Shown here piece after piece: positions 1 to 8,227 of a DNA stretch of 49,198 nt. A program made the position numbers and the translations under genes. The stretch spans positions 1 through 49,198 of the forward strand of contig JADCIX010000047.1 in NCBI GenBank assembly GCA_020247545.1. Direction: 5' to 3'. The DNA is from Rhodocyclaceae bacterium (GTDB taxonomy: Bacteria; Pseudomonadota; Gammaproteobacteria; Burkholderiales; Usitatibacteraceae). Within the stretch, counting starts at the first letter, position 1. Each line of letters begins with the position of its first letter. The notes below the pieces were generated by a model, which was not told the origin of the DNA, made no database searches, and was given only the letters and a program-made list of their open reading frames with translations.

Positions 1-34
1 ATCTTTCGTCTAGGGTAAGGTCCCAACGTTTCAT
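1..34 (-). CDS. N-terminal fragment of an unidentified protein (runs off window)
   Basis: An ATG at 34 on the minus strand opens a frame that stays open to the window edge and encodes MKRWDLTLDER. A Shine-Dalgarno-like AAAGGA lies about 8 nt upstream of the ATG, which is why I treat it as a real start. Eleven residues are too few to assign a family. It lies downstream of the deoxynucleoside kinase on the same strand but 200 nt away, with its own upstream direct repeats, so it probably starts a separate transcription unit. Confidence 0.5.
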   Translation of the reverse strand, partial: MKRWDLTLDER

Positions 35-86
35 GGCAGTGTCCTTTCGTCTTGAGAAACAAAAGGGTACCGCCGTTCGATACCTT

Positions 87-109
87 ACCCCCTAAATCAA
101 CCCCCTAAA
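87..109 (-). promoter_or_regulatory. Two direct repeats TTTAGGGGGT (period 13)
   Basis: The 10-mer ACCCCCTAAA occurs at 87-96 and again at 100-109 (TTTAGGGGGT on the minus strand), about 55-75 nt upstream of the ATG at 34. A pair of direct repeats at roughly one helical turn plus, upstream of a start codon, looks like a tandem activator site. No regulator is identified. Confidence 0.35.
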
Positions 110-235
110 GGTCGTCGACATTTGCTGTTGAATTCACGAAACAGCCTGAAGACGCCCGTGTTTTCTTGTGCCTTTAGAATTCACAGACACCATGCCGCAG
201 ACTGATGGAAGGGTCGATCATTAGGCAACGCGCGG

Positions 236-865
236 CTACGCTGCGTTCATGTATTCCTTGCCACCGCGCAGCGACTCCACTCGTTTGATCAACAAATCCA
301 AGTCTTCCTGCCTATCCACAAAGTTAAACCGGTCGCTGTTGACGATCAGCAACGGCGACTCGGTGTAATCGTAAAAAAAGCGTGTGTAGGCGTCGGATAA
401 TTTAACGAGATAGTCCTCTGAAATTGACCGCTCCATTGGTCTCCCGCGACGCCCAATGCGTTGCATAAGCTGATCCACCGACGCCTGTAGATAGATCACC
501 AAATCTGGTGTGGGTGCTTGCGGCCTTAGATGATTGTAGAGTTGCGAATACAAAGCGAACTCGTTGTCGTCGAGCGTGAGCTTGGCGAATAAAGTGTCCT
601 TTGCCAACATATAGTCAGCAATCGACTTACCTTCAAACAGGTCTGGTTGTTTTATTGCCGATAGCTGATTCACGCGTTGGAAAAGGAAGAACATCTGTGT
701 CGACAGCGCGTATCGCTTCATATCGCGATAAAAGTTTGGCAGGAAGGGGTTCGCGCTTGGATCTTCCAACAACAGCTCTGCGCCGAAACGTTCGGCCAGC
801 AATCTTGCTAGCGTCGATTTACCGCTGCCAATCGGGCCCTCAACGACAATGAAGCGATGTTTCAT
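236..865 (-). CDS. Deoxynucleoside kinase family protein
   Basis: 209 residues. Likely phosphorylates deoxynucleosides (deoxyadenosine/deoxyguanosine kinase type) with ATP in the cytoplasm, a salvage step. Visible are the P-loop GPIGSGKST (residues 10-18), a SIADYMLAKD segment (81-90) in the place of the DRS-type motif, and the arginine-rich lid RRGRPMER (139-146). Length matches the dNK family. Its ATG at 865 overlaps the folK stop by 4 nt, so it is the last gene of the hda-HAD-pcnB-folK-dNK operon; pcnB-folK-dNK is a common betaproteobacterial grouping. Substrate preference cannot be read from sequence. Confidence 0.85.
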   Translation of the reverse strand: MKHRFIVVEGPIGSGKSTLARLLAERFGAELLLEDPSANPFLPNFYRDMKRYALSTQMFFLFQRVNQLSAIKQPDLFEGKSIADYMLAKDTLFAKLTLDDNEFALYSQLYNHLRPQAPTPDLVIYLQASVDQLMQRIGRRGRPMERSISEDYLVKLSDAYTRFFYDYTESPLLIVNSDRFNFVDRQEDLDLLIKRVESLRGGKEYMNAA

Positions 866-1398
866 AGCAGCAGATGCCGTTCTTGCTCGGAATGACGCTC
901 GACCGACTGCTCACTCACGGTTGGCAAGAGCGCCTTCACCGAGCCGACACCGGGGATAAAAATGTCAGGCGCAATTTCGACCAGCGGCAACAACACAAAC
1001 GCACGTTCATGTGCGCGGGGATGCGGTACGACCAAGTCTGGCTCGTTTATCCGCCAATCGTTAAACAACAAGATATCTAGATCCAATGTCCGCGGGCCAT
1101 TGCGGCTAGATCGTACCCGGTCGTGCTGGCGTTCGATATCGAGCAGGCCGGCCATCAACTCGCGGGGCGTGAGCGTGGTCTCAACTTCGGCAACCGCGTT
1201 GATAAAGTTTGCCTGCTCAACACCGCCGACCGGGGCCGATTGGTACATCGCCGAAGTTTTAGTGAGCGAACAATTTGGCAAGACCGCAATTTTATTTAGT
1301 GCATCCTGAATCTGCCTCACTGGATGGCCCATGTTGCTACCGAGCCCGATCATGGCGCGTGACGATAACGCGGTCAGCGCTTTATTTGACTGCATCAA
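862..1398 (-). CDS. folK: 2-amino-4-hydroxy-6-hydroxymethyldihydropteridine diphosphokinase (HPPK)
   Basis: 178 residues. Transfers pyrophosphate from ATP to 6-hydroxymethyl-7,8-dihydropterin in folate synthesis. The N-terminal GLGSNMG (18-24) and the signature DRVRSSRNGPRTLDLDILLF (93-112), containing the catalytic Arg and the Asp pair that bind magnesium, identify it. The first 12-15 residues extend past the usual HPPK start, so translation may begin at the Met just before IGLGSN. It overlaps pcnB upstream and the kinase downstream by 4 nt each, implying translational coupling. Confidence 0.93.
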   Translation of the reverse strand: MMQSNKALTALSSRAMIGLGSNMGHPVRQIQDALNKIAVLPNCSLTKTSAMYQSAPVGGVEQANFINAVAEVETTLTPRELMAGLLDIERQHDRVRSSRNGPRTLDLDILLFNDWRINEPDLVVPHPRAHERAFVLLPLVEIAPDIFIPGVGSVKALLPTVSEQSVERHSEQERHLLL

Positions 1399-2777
1399 GA
1401 TTCTGACTCAGCGTCGGGCGCGGGAGGGACACCACCAGTCGGCGCTGCGGTTTTTTTCCGACCGCGGCGTCTTTTCTTTGGACCGCTATCTGGGAGCAGC
1501 ATCGCCTCGCGTACGCCGTCGTCCGCGAACTGGAACTTCTCCCACCACGCCGCGATCTCTGGCGACGCATCTCCCGCTTCTGCGCGCAGTGCGTAAAAAT
1601 CATAACAGGCACGAAAGCGGGGGTGGGTCAACAGTCGGAACGCCTTGGCACGCGACTGCTGCGCAAAACGTGATTGCGCGACCCAGAGCTCTTTAATGTT
1701 GCCGTCGAAGCGTCGGGGGATGGCAAGGGATTTGCGCTGCTCATCAAGCACTTCATCCATCGCCTGATGTAATGCCGCAAGTGGTCGCTCACCGCGCGCT
1801 TCGAGCGCCTTGGCGCGTGCACACATTGGAAACCAGAATAGCGCGGCGAACAAAAAAGCTGGCGAGACACCACGATCATCATTAATGCGTTCGTCGGTGC
1901 GTTGCAAGGCAAGCGTTGCAAACGCGCGGCTTTGCGGGGCGCTCAGTATTTCTTCGAGCGAAGGTAGTAACAACACATGTAAACCAAGTACCCGCAATTT
2001 GTCGATGCAGGCTAACGCATGACCGGAAAGCAGAAGCTTCAGCATTTCGTCGAACAAACGGGCTTCAGGCACATTGGCGAGGAGTGACTTCAGCGCCGGG
2101 ATCGGCTGCTCCGTTGCCGCATCAATGCTGAAGCCAAGTTTGCCGGCAAGTCTCGCTGCGCGAAGCATGCGCACAGGATCTTCCCGATACCGTGCCTCAG
2201 GGTCACCGATCATCACCACACGCTTCTTCTCGATATCTTTAAATCCGTTCGTAAAATCCCAGATCTCCTCGGCGCTGGGGTCGTAAAAAAGCGCGTTCAT
2301 CGTGAAATCACGTCGAATGGCATCGTCGGCCTGTGTGCCATACACGTTATCGCGCAGTAGCCGACCGTGTTCATCTGTGTTTGCGCTCTCTTCATCGCTA
2401 GAAGCGACGTGCCCCGACCGGAAGGTCGAGACTTCGATCGTTTCTTGACCAAACATGACGTGAACCAAACGGAAACGCCGTCCAATAATGCGCGATCGCC
2501 GAAATAGGCTCCGCACCTGTTCCGGCGTGGCGTCGGTGGCAACGTCAAAGTCTTTGGGATGGCGACCGAGCAACAAGTCTCGAACGGCACCACCGACAAT
2601 AAATGCCTTGTGCCCCGCCTTCTGTAGCTGCTCGCAGCATCGAATCGCCGCGTCGGAAAGTTCGCTTCGCTCGATGTGATGGTGAGCGCGTTGATAGCGC
2701 ATGGCAGCTACGCCAAGCCCAGCTGGTCGAAGCCTCGTTTTGCGAGCAAAAACTTTGTCGATTAAGTGCCGAATCAT
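1395..2777 (-). CDS. pcnB: Poly(A) polymerase I
   Basis: 460 residues. Adds 3' poly(A) tails that promote RNA decay. The nucleotidyltransferase core has GGAVRD (62-67) and the DxD pair at D76/D78 (KDFDVAT), followed by RRSRIIGRRFRLVHV, typical of PcnB rather than a CCA-adding enzyme. The C-terminus is strongly basic (KKRRRGRKK), as in E. coli PcnB. Overlaps of 4 nt with the HAD gene upstream and folK downstream place it mid-operon. Confidence 0.93.
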   Translation of the reverse strand: MIRHLIDKVFARKTRLRPAGLGVAAMRYQRAHHHIERSELSDAAIRCCEQLQKAGHKAFIVGGAVRDLLLGRHPKDFDVATDATPEQVRSLFRRSRIIGRRFRLVHVMFGQETIEVSTFRSGHVASSDEESANTDEHGRLLRDNVYGTQADDAIRRDFTMNALFYDPSAEEIWDFTNGFKDIEKKRVVMIGDPEARYREDPVRMLRAARLAGKLGFSIDAATEQPIPALKSLLANVPEARLFDEMLKLLLSGHALACIDKLRVLGLHVLLLPSLEEILSAPQSRAFATLALQRTDERINDDRGVSPAFLFAALFWFPMCARAKALEARGERPLAALHQAMDEVLDEQRKSLAIPRRFDGNIKELWVAQSRFAQQSRAKAFRLLTHPRFRACYDFYALRAEAGDASPEIAAWWEKFQFADDGVREAMLLPDSGPKKRRRGRKKTAAPTGGVPPAPDAESES

Positions 2778-3445
2778 GATTCTTCAGACGTCAAATCGAG
2801 CACCGGCCAGCCTTGCTCCACCGCAAACCGATGCAGTGTTGGGTCAGGATTGACCGCAACGGGGTGATTCACGCGCTGTAGCAGTGGCAAATCGTTTAAT
2901 GAGTCACTATAGAACCAGCTGGTCTCAAAGTCTTCAATACATAACTCCATCGACGCCAACCAAGCGTCCACGCGCGCAACTTTACCCTCTCTGAACGAAG
3001 GCACACCGACCGGATTGCCGGTATAACGTCCGGCCACCATCTCAACTTCGCAGGCAATCAGGTGATCCACGCCGAATCTCTGGGCGATTGGTTTTGTCAC
3101 AAACGCATTTGTCGCCGTCACAATCGCACACAACTCTCCAGCGTGCTTTTCAAGCAGCCGCAACGCCGCCGCACTGATCATTGGCTCTATCTTGTCCTGC
3201 ATGAATGTCGCTTGCAGGCCCGCAAGCTCAGTATCAGACTTACCGGCGATGGGTGCCAGCGCAAACCGCAGATACGCATTGATATCCAGCGTCCCGTCTT
3301 TGTACTGCTGCCAGAATGCCTCGTTTCGCTGACGGTGTTCGTCGCCTTGAACGATGCCCTTCTCGACAAGAAAATGTCCCCAAGCATGATCACTGTCGCC
3401 ACTCAATAGCGTGTGGTCAAGGTCAAACAACGCGAGTGACTTCAA
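2774..3445 (-). CDS. HAD-IB family hydrolase (phosphoserine phosphatase-like)
   Basis: 223 residues. A haloacid-dehalogenase-fold phosphatase: motif I is DLDHT (D8 nucleophile, D10), motif II the threonine in VTATNAF, and motif III/IV the acidic YSDSLNDLPLL near residue 186. The long insert between motif I and II fits the IB subfamily (SerB-like, TIGR01490 type). Substrate is unknown; relatives are histidinol-phosphate or phosphoserine phosphatases, and lysophospholipid phosphate is another possibility. It sits between hda and pcnB with 4-nt overlaps on both sides. Confidence 0.8.
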   Translation of the reverse strand: MKSLALFDLDHTLLSGDSDHAWGHFLVEKGIVQGDEHRQRNEAFWQQYKDGTLDINAYLRFALAPIAGKSDTELAGLQATFMQDKIEPMISAAALRLLEKHAGELCAIVTATNAFVTKPIAQRFGVDHLIACEVEMVAGRYTGNPVGVPSFREGKVARVDAWLASMELCIEDFETSWFYSDSLNDLPLLQRVNHPVAVNPDPTLHRFAVEQGWPVLDLTSEES

Positions 3446-4131
3446 TCCCCATCCCCTTCAAGGAGTTCTGGTTGTGCCATTTGTTTGAGTAGCGGCAGCG
3501 TAATTTCCCGCCCCGTCTCAAGAGAGTACTGGTCAAGTGCGTCGAGTATGCCGATGAGAGACGTCATGTCCCGTCGCGCATGTCGCAGCAGGTAAGACAC
3601 CACATCGTCGCGCAGGCAAAAGCCGCGCGAGGACGCGTGTGCGTCGAGTGCGCGCATCTTTTCGGTGTCACTCAGTGGGTGCAACGCAAATACAAGTCCA
3701 CTGCCAAGGCGGCTAGAGAGTTCGGGGCGCACTGCGAGATCGCGCGGCGCAACATTGCCTGTGACGACAACCGTCGCCGCAGGATCAAGCGCCCGCTGAT
3801 TGATGGCATCGAATAAGCTAATCTGTTGGGCATCATCGAGGGACTGTACATTGTCCACAAGAACGTGGGTGGTCTGCTGCCCGAGGACGGGGACGCAACA
3901 GAGCCGAGACGCCCGTTCCAGCGATGCAGAACCAGCGGCCGAAGCAAAGGCCCGCAGTAAATGGGTCTTGCCGCAACCCGGAAGGCCCCAAAGATAGATC
4001 ACTTTGGCGCTGGTGGCGGTGGACTGCGCCGATTTGGCGAGTGCATCAACCGCTTCACGATTCTGTCCGGTTACAAAATTGGCGAAGGTGGGATCGGCTG
4101 GAGGAGAAATTTCGAGAACGAGTTGTTTCAC
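3442..4131 (-). CDS. hda: DnaA regulatory inactivator Hda
   Basis: 229 residues. AAA+ protein that, bound to the DNA-loaded sliding clamp, stimulates hydrolysis of DnaA-bound ATP and prevents re-initiation. Seen: an N-terminal clamp-binding-like QLVLEI (3-8), Walker A GLPGCGKTH (49-57), Walker B VLVDNVQ, sensor 1 region VVVTGN and an arginine-finger region SSRLGSG. The start is GTG at 4131; no Shine-Dalgarno site precedes it and a perfect TATAAT ends only 6 nt upstream. First gene of the five-gene operon. Confidence 0.9.
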   Translation of the reverse strand: MKQLVLEISPPADPTFANFVTGQNREAVDALAKSAQSTATSAKVIYLWGLPGCGKTHLLRAFASAAGSASLERASRLCCVPVLGQQTTHVLVDNVQSLDDAQQISLFDAINQRALDPAATVVVTGNVAPRDLAVRPELSSRLGSGLVFALHPLSDTEKMRALDAHASSRGFCLRDDVVSYLLRHARRDMTSLIGILDALDQYSLETGREITLPLLKQMAQPELLEGDGD

Positions 4132-4137
4132 AACGCA

Positions 4138-4143
4138 ATTATA
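4138..4143 (-). promoter_or_regulatory. -10 hexamer TATAAT directly before the hda start
   Basis: Minus-strand TATAAT at 4143-4138, followed by six bases and then the GTG start of hda. No good -35 hexamer lies 16-18 nt upstream. If used, transcription would start at or next to the first codon, giving a leaderless hda operon mRNA. Confidence 0.5.
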
Positions 4144-4189
4144 CGTTCCACTCCGCGACTGGCCCTAAGGAGTAGCGGGATTGAAAGGC

Positions 4190-4222
4190 AAAAAAAAACG
4201 GCCGGTAAACCGACCGTTTTTG
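4190..4222 (-). terminator. Rho-independent terminator of the TonB-dependent receptor gene
   Basis: On the minus strand, 13 nt past the receptor stop codon, an 8-bp stem ACGGTCGG/CCGGCCGT (one G-T pair) with a TTTA loop (4198-4217) is followed by a run of eight T. Confidence 0.9.
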
Positions 4223-4235
4223 GTTTGAAGCAAGA

Positions 4236-7200
4236 TTAGAACTCGTAACGGAAAGTGACTTGCATCTGCCACTGCGATTCGAGACGCACTTGACGCGTGG
4301 TGAAATCGGCAACACCGGCACTACGCAATGCGTAGATATAGCGGCCTTGGGCGTCGATACCAACATAGTTGACAAGCGCGCGGGTTGACGGGAAAGCGAT
4401 CTCGTCGATACGGCCCCACTTTTTGTTCAACAAATTACCCACGTTGAAAATATCGAGGCTGACTACAGACTTATGGTCCTTTACGAATCCTGGAAGCTCT
4501 TGGGTGACACGCATGTCGACGGTATTAGTCCAAGGGTTGAACGTGTCGTTGCGGGCAACCACACCACCGCGGGTCTTGATGCCATTGGCACTGACCAGCT
4601 CCCAGAACTTGTTCTCGTTGGTCTTATCGGTTGCGGTATCACCAAGGAATACCACTTCCCCCGAGCCCGGGCCTTTAGGGATGTAAAGCAAGTCATTCGT
4701 CACGCCGTCGCCATTGATGTCATTACCGTAGATCCAACTATAAGGTTTACCGCGACGACCTTCAGCAAAGAACCCAACCCGCGTCTTGTACTTGCCAATG
4801 AATGCGCGTTCCCAAATCAGCGAGCCGTTGAAGCGATCTTTGATCAGGTAGTTGGAGTTCGATGCAACGTTTTCGTTGGGGTTGAACACCGAGCGACCAT
4901 TCCAGTTGGAGTTTGCTACCGACGAGGTGAGCGGGCTCACTTCTTTGGCAGCGGTGTAGGTGTAGGCCAACGCCCATGACCAACCCTGCATCATCGGACG
5001 CGAAATAGAAACGGTCGCTTGATTGCCGCCGCCGTCCTTAGTTTTTGAAGTCAAGGTGACGTTGTTGAAGTTGGGGTTGTTCAATGCGCGCGTACGCTGA
5101 TCGTTACAGATGCCCGTGCCACCAACCGTCGAACCACCCGATGTCCAGCAAGCAGGGTTATAGCCCGCCGCTGTCCAGAACATTTGACGACCGTCCGGGC
5201 CGATACGGGTCGGCACACCCAAATTCAAATGCTGGTAGTAGAGGCCGACATTGGTCTTGGTGTAGATGTACTCAGCACTAGCAACCATGCCCCACCACGG
5301 CAGCTGATGTTCAAAGGCCAGGTTGGCTTTCCAAACCGAAGGCTGGCCGAGCCCCTTCTCGATGAAGTCAACGTTCGATGCCGGAATGGCACCAGAAAAT
5401 GACGTCGGCTGCTGGGAAGAGTCCGGGTTAAACAAGCCGCCAGCAGATGGACAAGCTGAGAATCCAGCAATGCCGCAACCAATGACAGCGGTTGCCGTTC
5501 CCGTGTTTGAATATGGATTAGACAGCCAAACGTTTGCCGCAGCCCCCTGGAAAAGACCAAATCCTCCACGCACTTGCATTGGGCGCTTGGAATCGAAGGT
5601 GTAGTTGAAACCAAACCGAGGCTGAAACAGGCTCTCGCCGTCGATGGTGACAGTGTTATCGAGGCCAAAACCGCCAGAAGCGCGAGTGGTGCCCGACCCG
5701 ACAACAGTCGGCGCAGCCGCAGCGGCGTTGTACGCTGGCTTATCGGCAATCTTCGGCACGTCAATTCGTGCCCCGATCATCAAGGTCAGGTTATTGTTAA
5801 CCGCCCAGGTATCCTGAAAGAAGGCACCCAAGTTTTGCAGCTTCCAAACGGCAACCCCATCGTCTAGCTTCTTACCCGCTCTTGGCACCTGAACCGAATA
5901 CGACGATGGACGCCCTAGGCGGAAGTTCTCAAGCACAGCCGCCTCTATGGCTGCCGCAGTGGCAGTGCCACAGTTGATGGTGCCAAACGAGTAGGTATAT
6001 GTCGCACTGCTGTTTTGGCAGCTAAAGGTGTAGTTACCTTTAGTATCCTGCAGGAACGCGTTGTACACCTTGTTGTCGCTCAAGTCGCCGCCAAACTTCA
6101 ATTCGTGCTCTTTGAGTATCCAAGTACCGCCGAAGTACGCGTCGGTTGTCTTGGTGCCGAGAACGTTGGTATGGCGGCTGCGTTCTGTACCCGCAAACAA
6201 AGTACGAGTGCCAGTCGCCGCGACCGCACCGGCAGGCAATGCACCCGTAAACGAGAACGCCATTTGCGGCAAAGTCGTTGGGCTAACGGGTACCGAATCA
6301 TAATTTCGCTTGGAAATCTTGAACTCGGTTGAGAAGTTGTCGGTCCAGTCAGAGAACACTTGCGCGACAGCCGTCTCGATCTCCTTGACCTGAGAGTAGT
6401 TGTTAGAACTGTACGCAAGTTGCGTGATTGAGTAGTTCTGGAAGATCGGCTCGCTCTGTTCTGTCTTGTTGTACCGAACATTTGCACGATGACGGTCGTT
6501 GATGTTCCAGTCAAGCTTTGCCGTTAAATCCTTGACTGTCAGCATGCCGCTAGGCGTATCCGCATTGCCCAAATCAACGCGATATGTGCTCAAAGCAATA
6601 GACTGAAGTCCGCTAATTGCGGTCGGCGTTATGCCAACGTTAGTCAAAGAGCTGCCGATGGGGCCAAATGCCGGGCTTGCCTTGGTGCTCGCGAGTTCTT
6701 CATATGATACGAAGAAAAACAGTTTGTCCTTGATAATCGGGCCACCAAGCGTGAAGCCCTTGGTATCTTCTGAAAATGGCAAGACCGGCGTGTAAGTATT
6801 GGTCGAGCGATTGTAACGGTCACCCACCATCTTTTGATCGCGGTAAACCTTGTACACACTACCCTTAAAGTCATTAGTTCCCGACTTCGTAATGGCATTT
6901 ATATTGACGCCGGTGTAGCCCTTCTGCGTGACGTCGTAGTTCGAGACATTGACCTGGACCGACTGTATTGCATCAATTGAGATCGGCTGCTTCTGGGTCG
7001 GGAGGTTGTTGGACTCAAGGCCAAATGTGTCGTTGGTCGTTACGCCGTCAATCGTAATTGAGTTGTAGCGGCTGTTTTGACCGCCAAGCGAAATCTCGCC
7101 GCGCTCTTTGTCGGTTTGCGATAAACGCGGATCATTGCGCGCGTAGTCTTGCAGGTTACGGTTGATTGAGCCAAAAGCGTCAAGTTCTGCGCGGCTGATA

Positions 7201-7631
7201 TTGCTCCCTGCGCCCATCGCTGTCTTGCTGAACGCGTCGGCAACGGCGCTCGCCGCAACTTCAATAGTTTCTACTTTTGGTTTTTGCTCGCCGAGTTTTG
7301 CATCGAGTACCGCCGTCTCGGCCAGCGTAAGGAACACATTGTTTCTGGTCTCCGTCTTACCGTCTTTGGTAATCGTTATGGTATATGGCCCCCCGGTACG
7401 AAGGCCGCGCGCCGAGTAACGACCCTCTGCATCAGTTACAACATTGGTCACCGAGCCGGAATCTACGTGAACAATCTTCACCGCAGCACCAGCGACTGAC
7501 TTACCGTCCACTGCCGTAATGCGCCCCGCCAGTGCAGAGGTAGTGTTTTGCGCATATACCGTAGCACTGCCCACCGCAATCGCCACACACAGCGCGATCT
7601 TTGAGAGCTGCAACCGATTTCGATTAGTCAT
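4236..7631 (-). CDS. Oar-like TonB-dependent outer-membrane receptor with carboxypeptidase-regulatory N-domain
   Basis: 1131 residues. Residues 1-28 form a signal peptide ending at VYAQ. Residues ~33-120 look like a carboxypeptidase regulatory-like beta domain (SALAGRITAVDGKSVAGAAV, then VVTDAEGRYSARGL). A plug domain follows (~150-260, with ITIDGVTTND), then a long beta barrel ending in RYEF, the aromatic C-terminus recognised by BAM. Architecture matches Oar-type receptors, thought to import peptides or polymers; the substrate here is unknown. A single-gene unit: it has its own terminator and no transport partner nearby. ATG at 7631 has an AGGA about 8 nt upstream. Confidence 0.88.
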   Translation of the reverse strand: MTNRNRLQLSKIALCVAIAVGSATVYAQNTTSALAGRITAVDGKSVAGAAVKIVHVDSGSVTNVVTDAEGRYSARGLRTGGPYTITITKDGKTETRNNVFLTLAETAVLDAKLGEQKPKVETIEVAASAVADAFSKTAMGAGSNISRAELDAFGSINRNLQDYARNDPRLSQTDKERGEISLGGQNSRYNSITIDGVTTNDTFGLESNNLPTQKQPISIDAIQSVQVNVSNYDVTQKGYTGVNINAITKSGTNDFKGSVYKVYRDQKMVGDRYNRSTNTYTPVLPFSEDTKGFTLGGPIIKDKLFFFVSYEELASTKASPAFGPIGSSLTNVGITPTAISGLQSIALSTYRVDLGNADTPSGMLTVKDLTAKLDWNINDRHRANVRYNKTEQSEPIFQNYSITQLAYSSNNYSQVKEIETAVAQVFSDWTDNFSTEFKISKRNYDSVPVSPTTLPQMAFSFTGALPAGAVAATGTRTLFAGTERSRHTNVLGTKTTDAYFGGTWILKEHELKFGGDLSDNKVYNAFLQDTKGNYTFSCQNSSATYTYSFGTINCGTATAAAIEAAVLENFRLGRPSSYSVQVPRAGKKLDDGVAVWKLQNLGAFFQDTWAVNNNLTLMIGARIDVPKIADKPAYNAAAAAPTVVGSGTTRASGGFGLDNTVTIDGESLFQPRFGFNYTFDSKRPMQVRGGFGLFQGAAANVWLSNPYSNTGTATAVIGCGIAGFSACPSAGGLFNPDSSQQPTSFSGAIPASNVDFIEKGLGQPSVWKANLAFEHQLPWWGMVASAEYIYTKTNVGLYYQHLNLGVPTRIGPDGRQMFWTAAGYNPACWTSGGSTVGGTGICNDQRTRALNNPNFNNVTLTSKTKDGGGNQATVSISRPMMQGWSWALAYTYTAAKEVSPLTSSVANSNWNGRSVFNPNENVASNSNYLIKDRFNGSLIWERAFIGKYKTRVGFFAEGRRGKPYSWIYGNDINGDGVTNDLLYIPKGPGSGEVVFLGDTATDKTNENKFWELVSANGIKTRGGVVARNDTFNPWTNTVDMRVTQELPGFVKDHKSVVSLDIFNVGNLLNKKWGRIDEIAFPSTRALVNYVGIDAQGRYIYALRSAGVADFTTRQVRLESQWQMQVTFRYEF

Positions 7632-8040
7632 TTATTGATCCTAGTAAGAAATGAAAACAGTGAATTCGTTAACCTTGCGTACGCAGCAGCGGCTGACATC
7701 GCCAGCCACGATGGCTCACTAAACATTCTTTATGCTCAGGCACAACGCAGTGGCCGGCTGATGCTGCCCCGCCGCAGTCCCCTTTTTGCAACTGCAACCA
7801 AGTCTCATCGAGACGAGTTATCCAACTCGATAGGCAGGCGTACGTTCCGCTCACAATTACAACGACGAATTATGACGGATTCATGACGTCCTTGGAATCA
7901 ATAGGTTACATGCGATAACATCCAAAATTACTTATGGTTTGCACACAACCACTTCTGCCCTGATATTGAGAATTTACATGAAGAACGCGCTGCTTCATCG
8001 CGGTCGCGAAGCCCGGCATTTGTTGTGCCCGCACAACACG
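7632..8040. other. 409-bp non-coding stretch upstream of the receptor gene
   Basis: No convincing gene on either strand. It should carry the receptor promoter and a long 5' leader. A CATAAT hexamer on the minus strand near 7870 is a weak -10 candidate without a matching -35. A perfect palindrome lies at 8021-8038 beside the inverted-repeat element. Short ORFs here lack ribosome-binding sites. Confidence 0.5.
8021..8038. promoter_or_regulatory. Perfect 18-bp palindrome
   Basis: TGTTGTGC-CC-GCACAACA: 8-bp arms around two bases. The centre is too short for a stable RNA hairpin loop and no T-run follows, so a protein-binding site is more likely than a terminator. It ends 2 bp before the repeat element at 8041. 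Confidence 0.4.
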
Positions 8041-8227
8041 CTAGCCTGAACATTTCATGCGGGCGCGTTCGACAGCGGGCGAGTAGGTGAACAGGCGAGC
8101 GATTTTTTGCCTGACCGACCACAGCATCGCGGGCTAGGCTTCGGCAGCAGGGCGGAACATTGCCGTCCAATCGCCCACAGGCAACGTCCTTCTAAGCAAC
8201 CGGCGACCCATAAAATATTCAGGCTAG
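8041..8227. mobile_element. MITE-like inverted-repeat element, copy 1 (187 bp)
   Basis: Begins CTAGCCTGAACATTTCATG and ends, inverted, CTAGCCTGAATATTTTATG. The terminal inverted repeats are about 25 bp and imperfect. CTAG at each end could be a 4-bp target duplication (IS5-group elements duplicate YTAR) or the tip of the repeat. No transposase fits inside. The right part and the internal segment GCCTGACCGANCACAGCA match copy 2 at 23527-23784. The right-hand CTAG contains the TAG stop codon of the 5'-nucleotidase gene. Confidence 0.75.

Noticed and set aside
7635-7886. Plus-strand frame in the receptor upstream region
   Set aside because: No ribosome-binding site, no recognisable protein, and it lies antisense in the receptor leader.
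7928-8170. 80-codon minus-strand frame across the inverted-repeat element
   Set aside because: No family, no ribosome-binding site, and the frame is not kept in copy 2 apart from a short GQAKN stretch explained by shared DNA.
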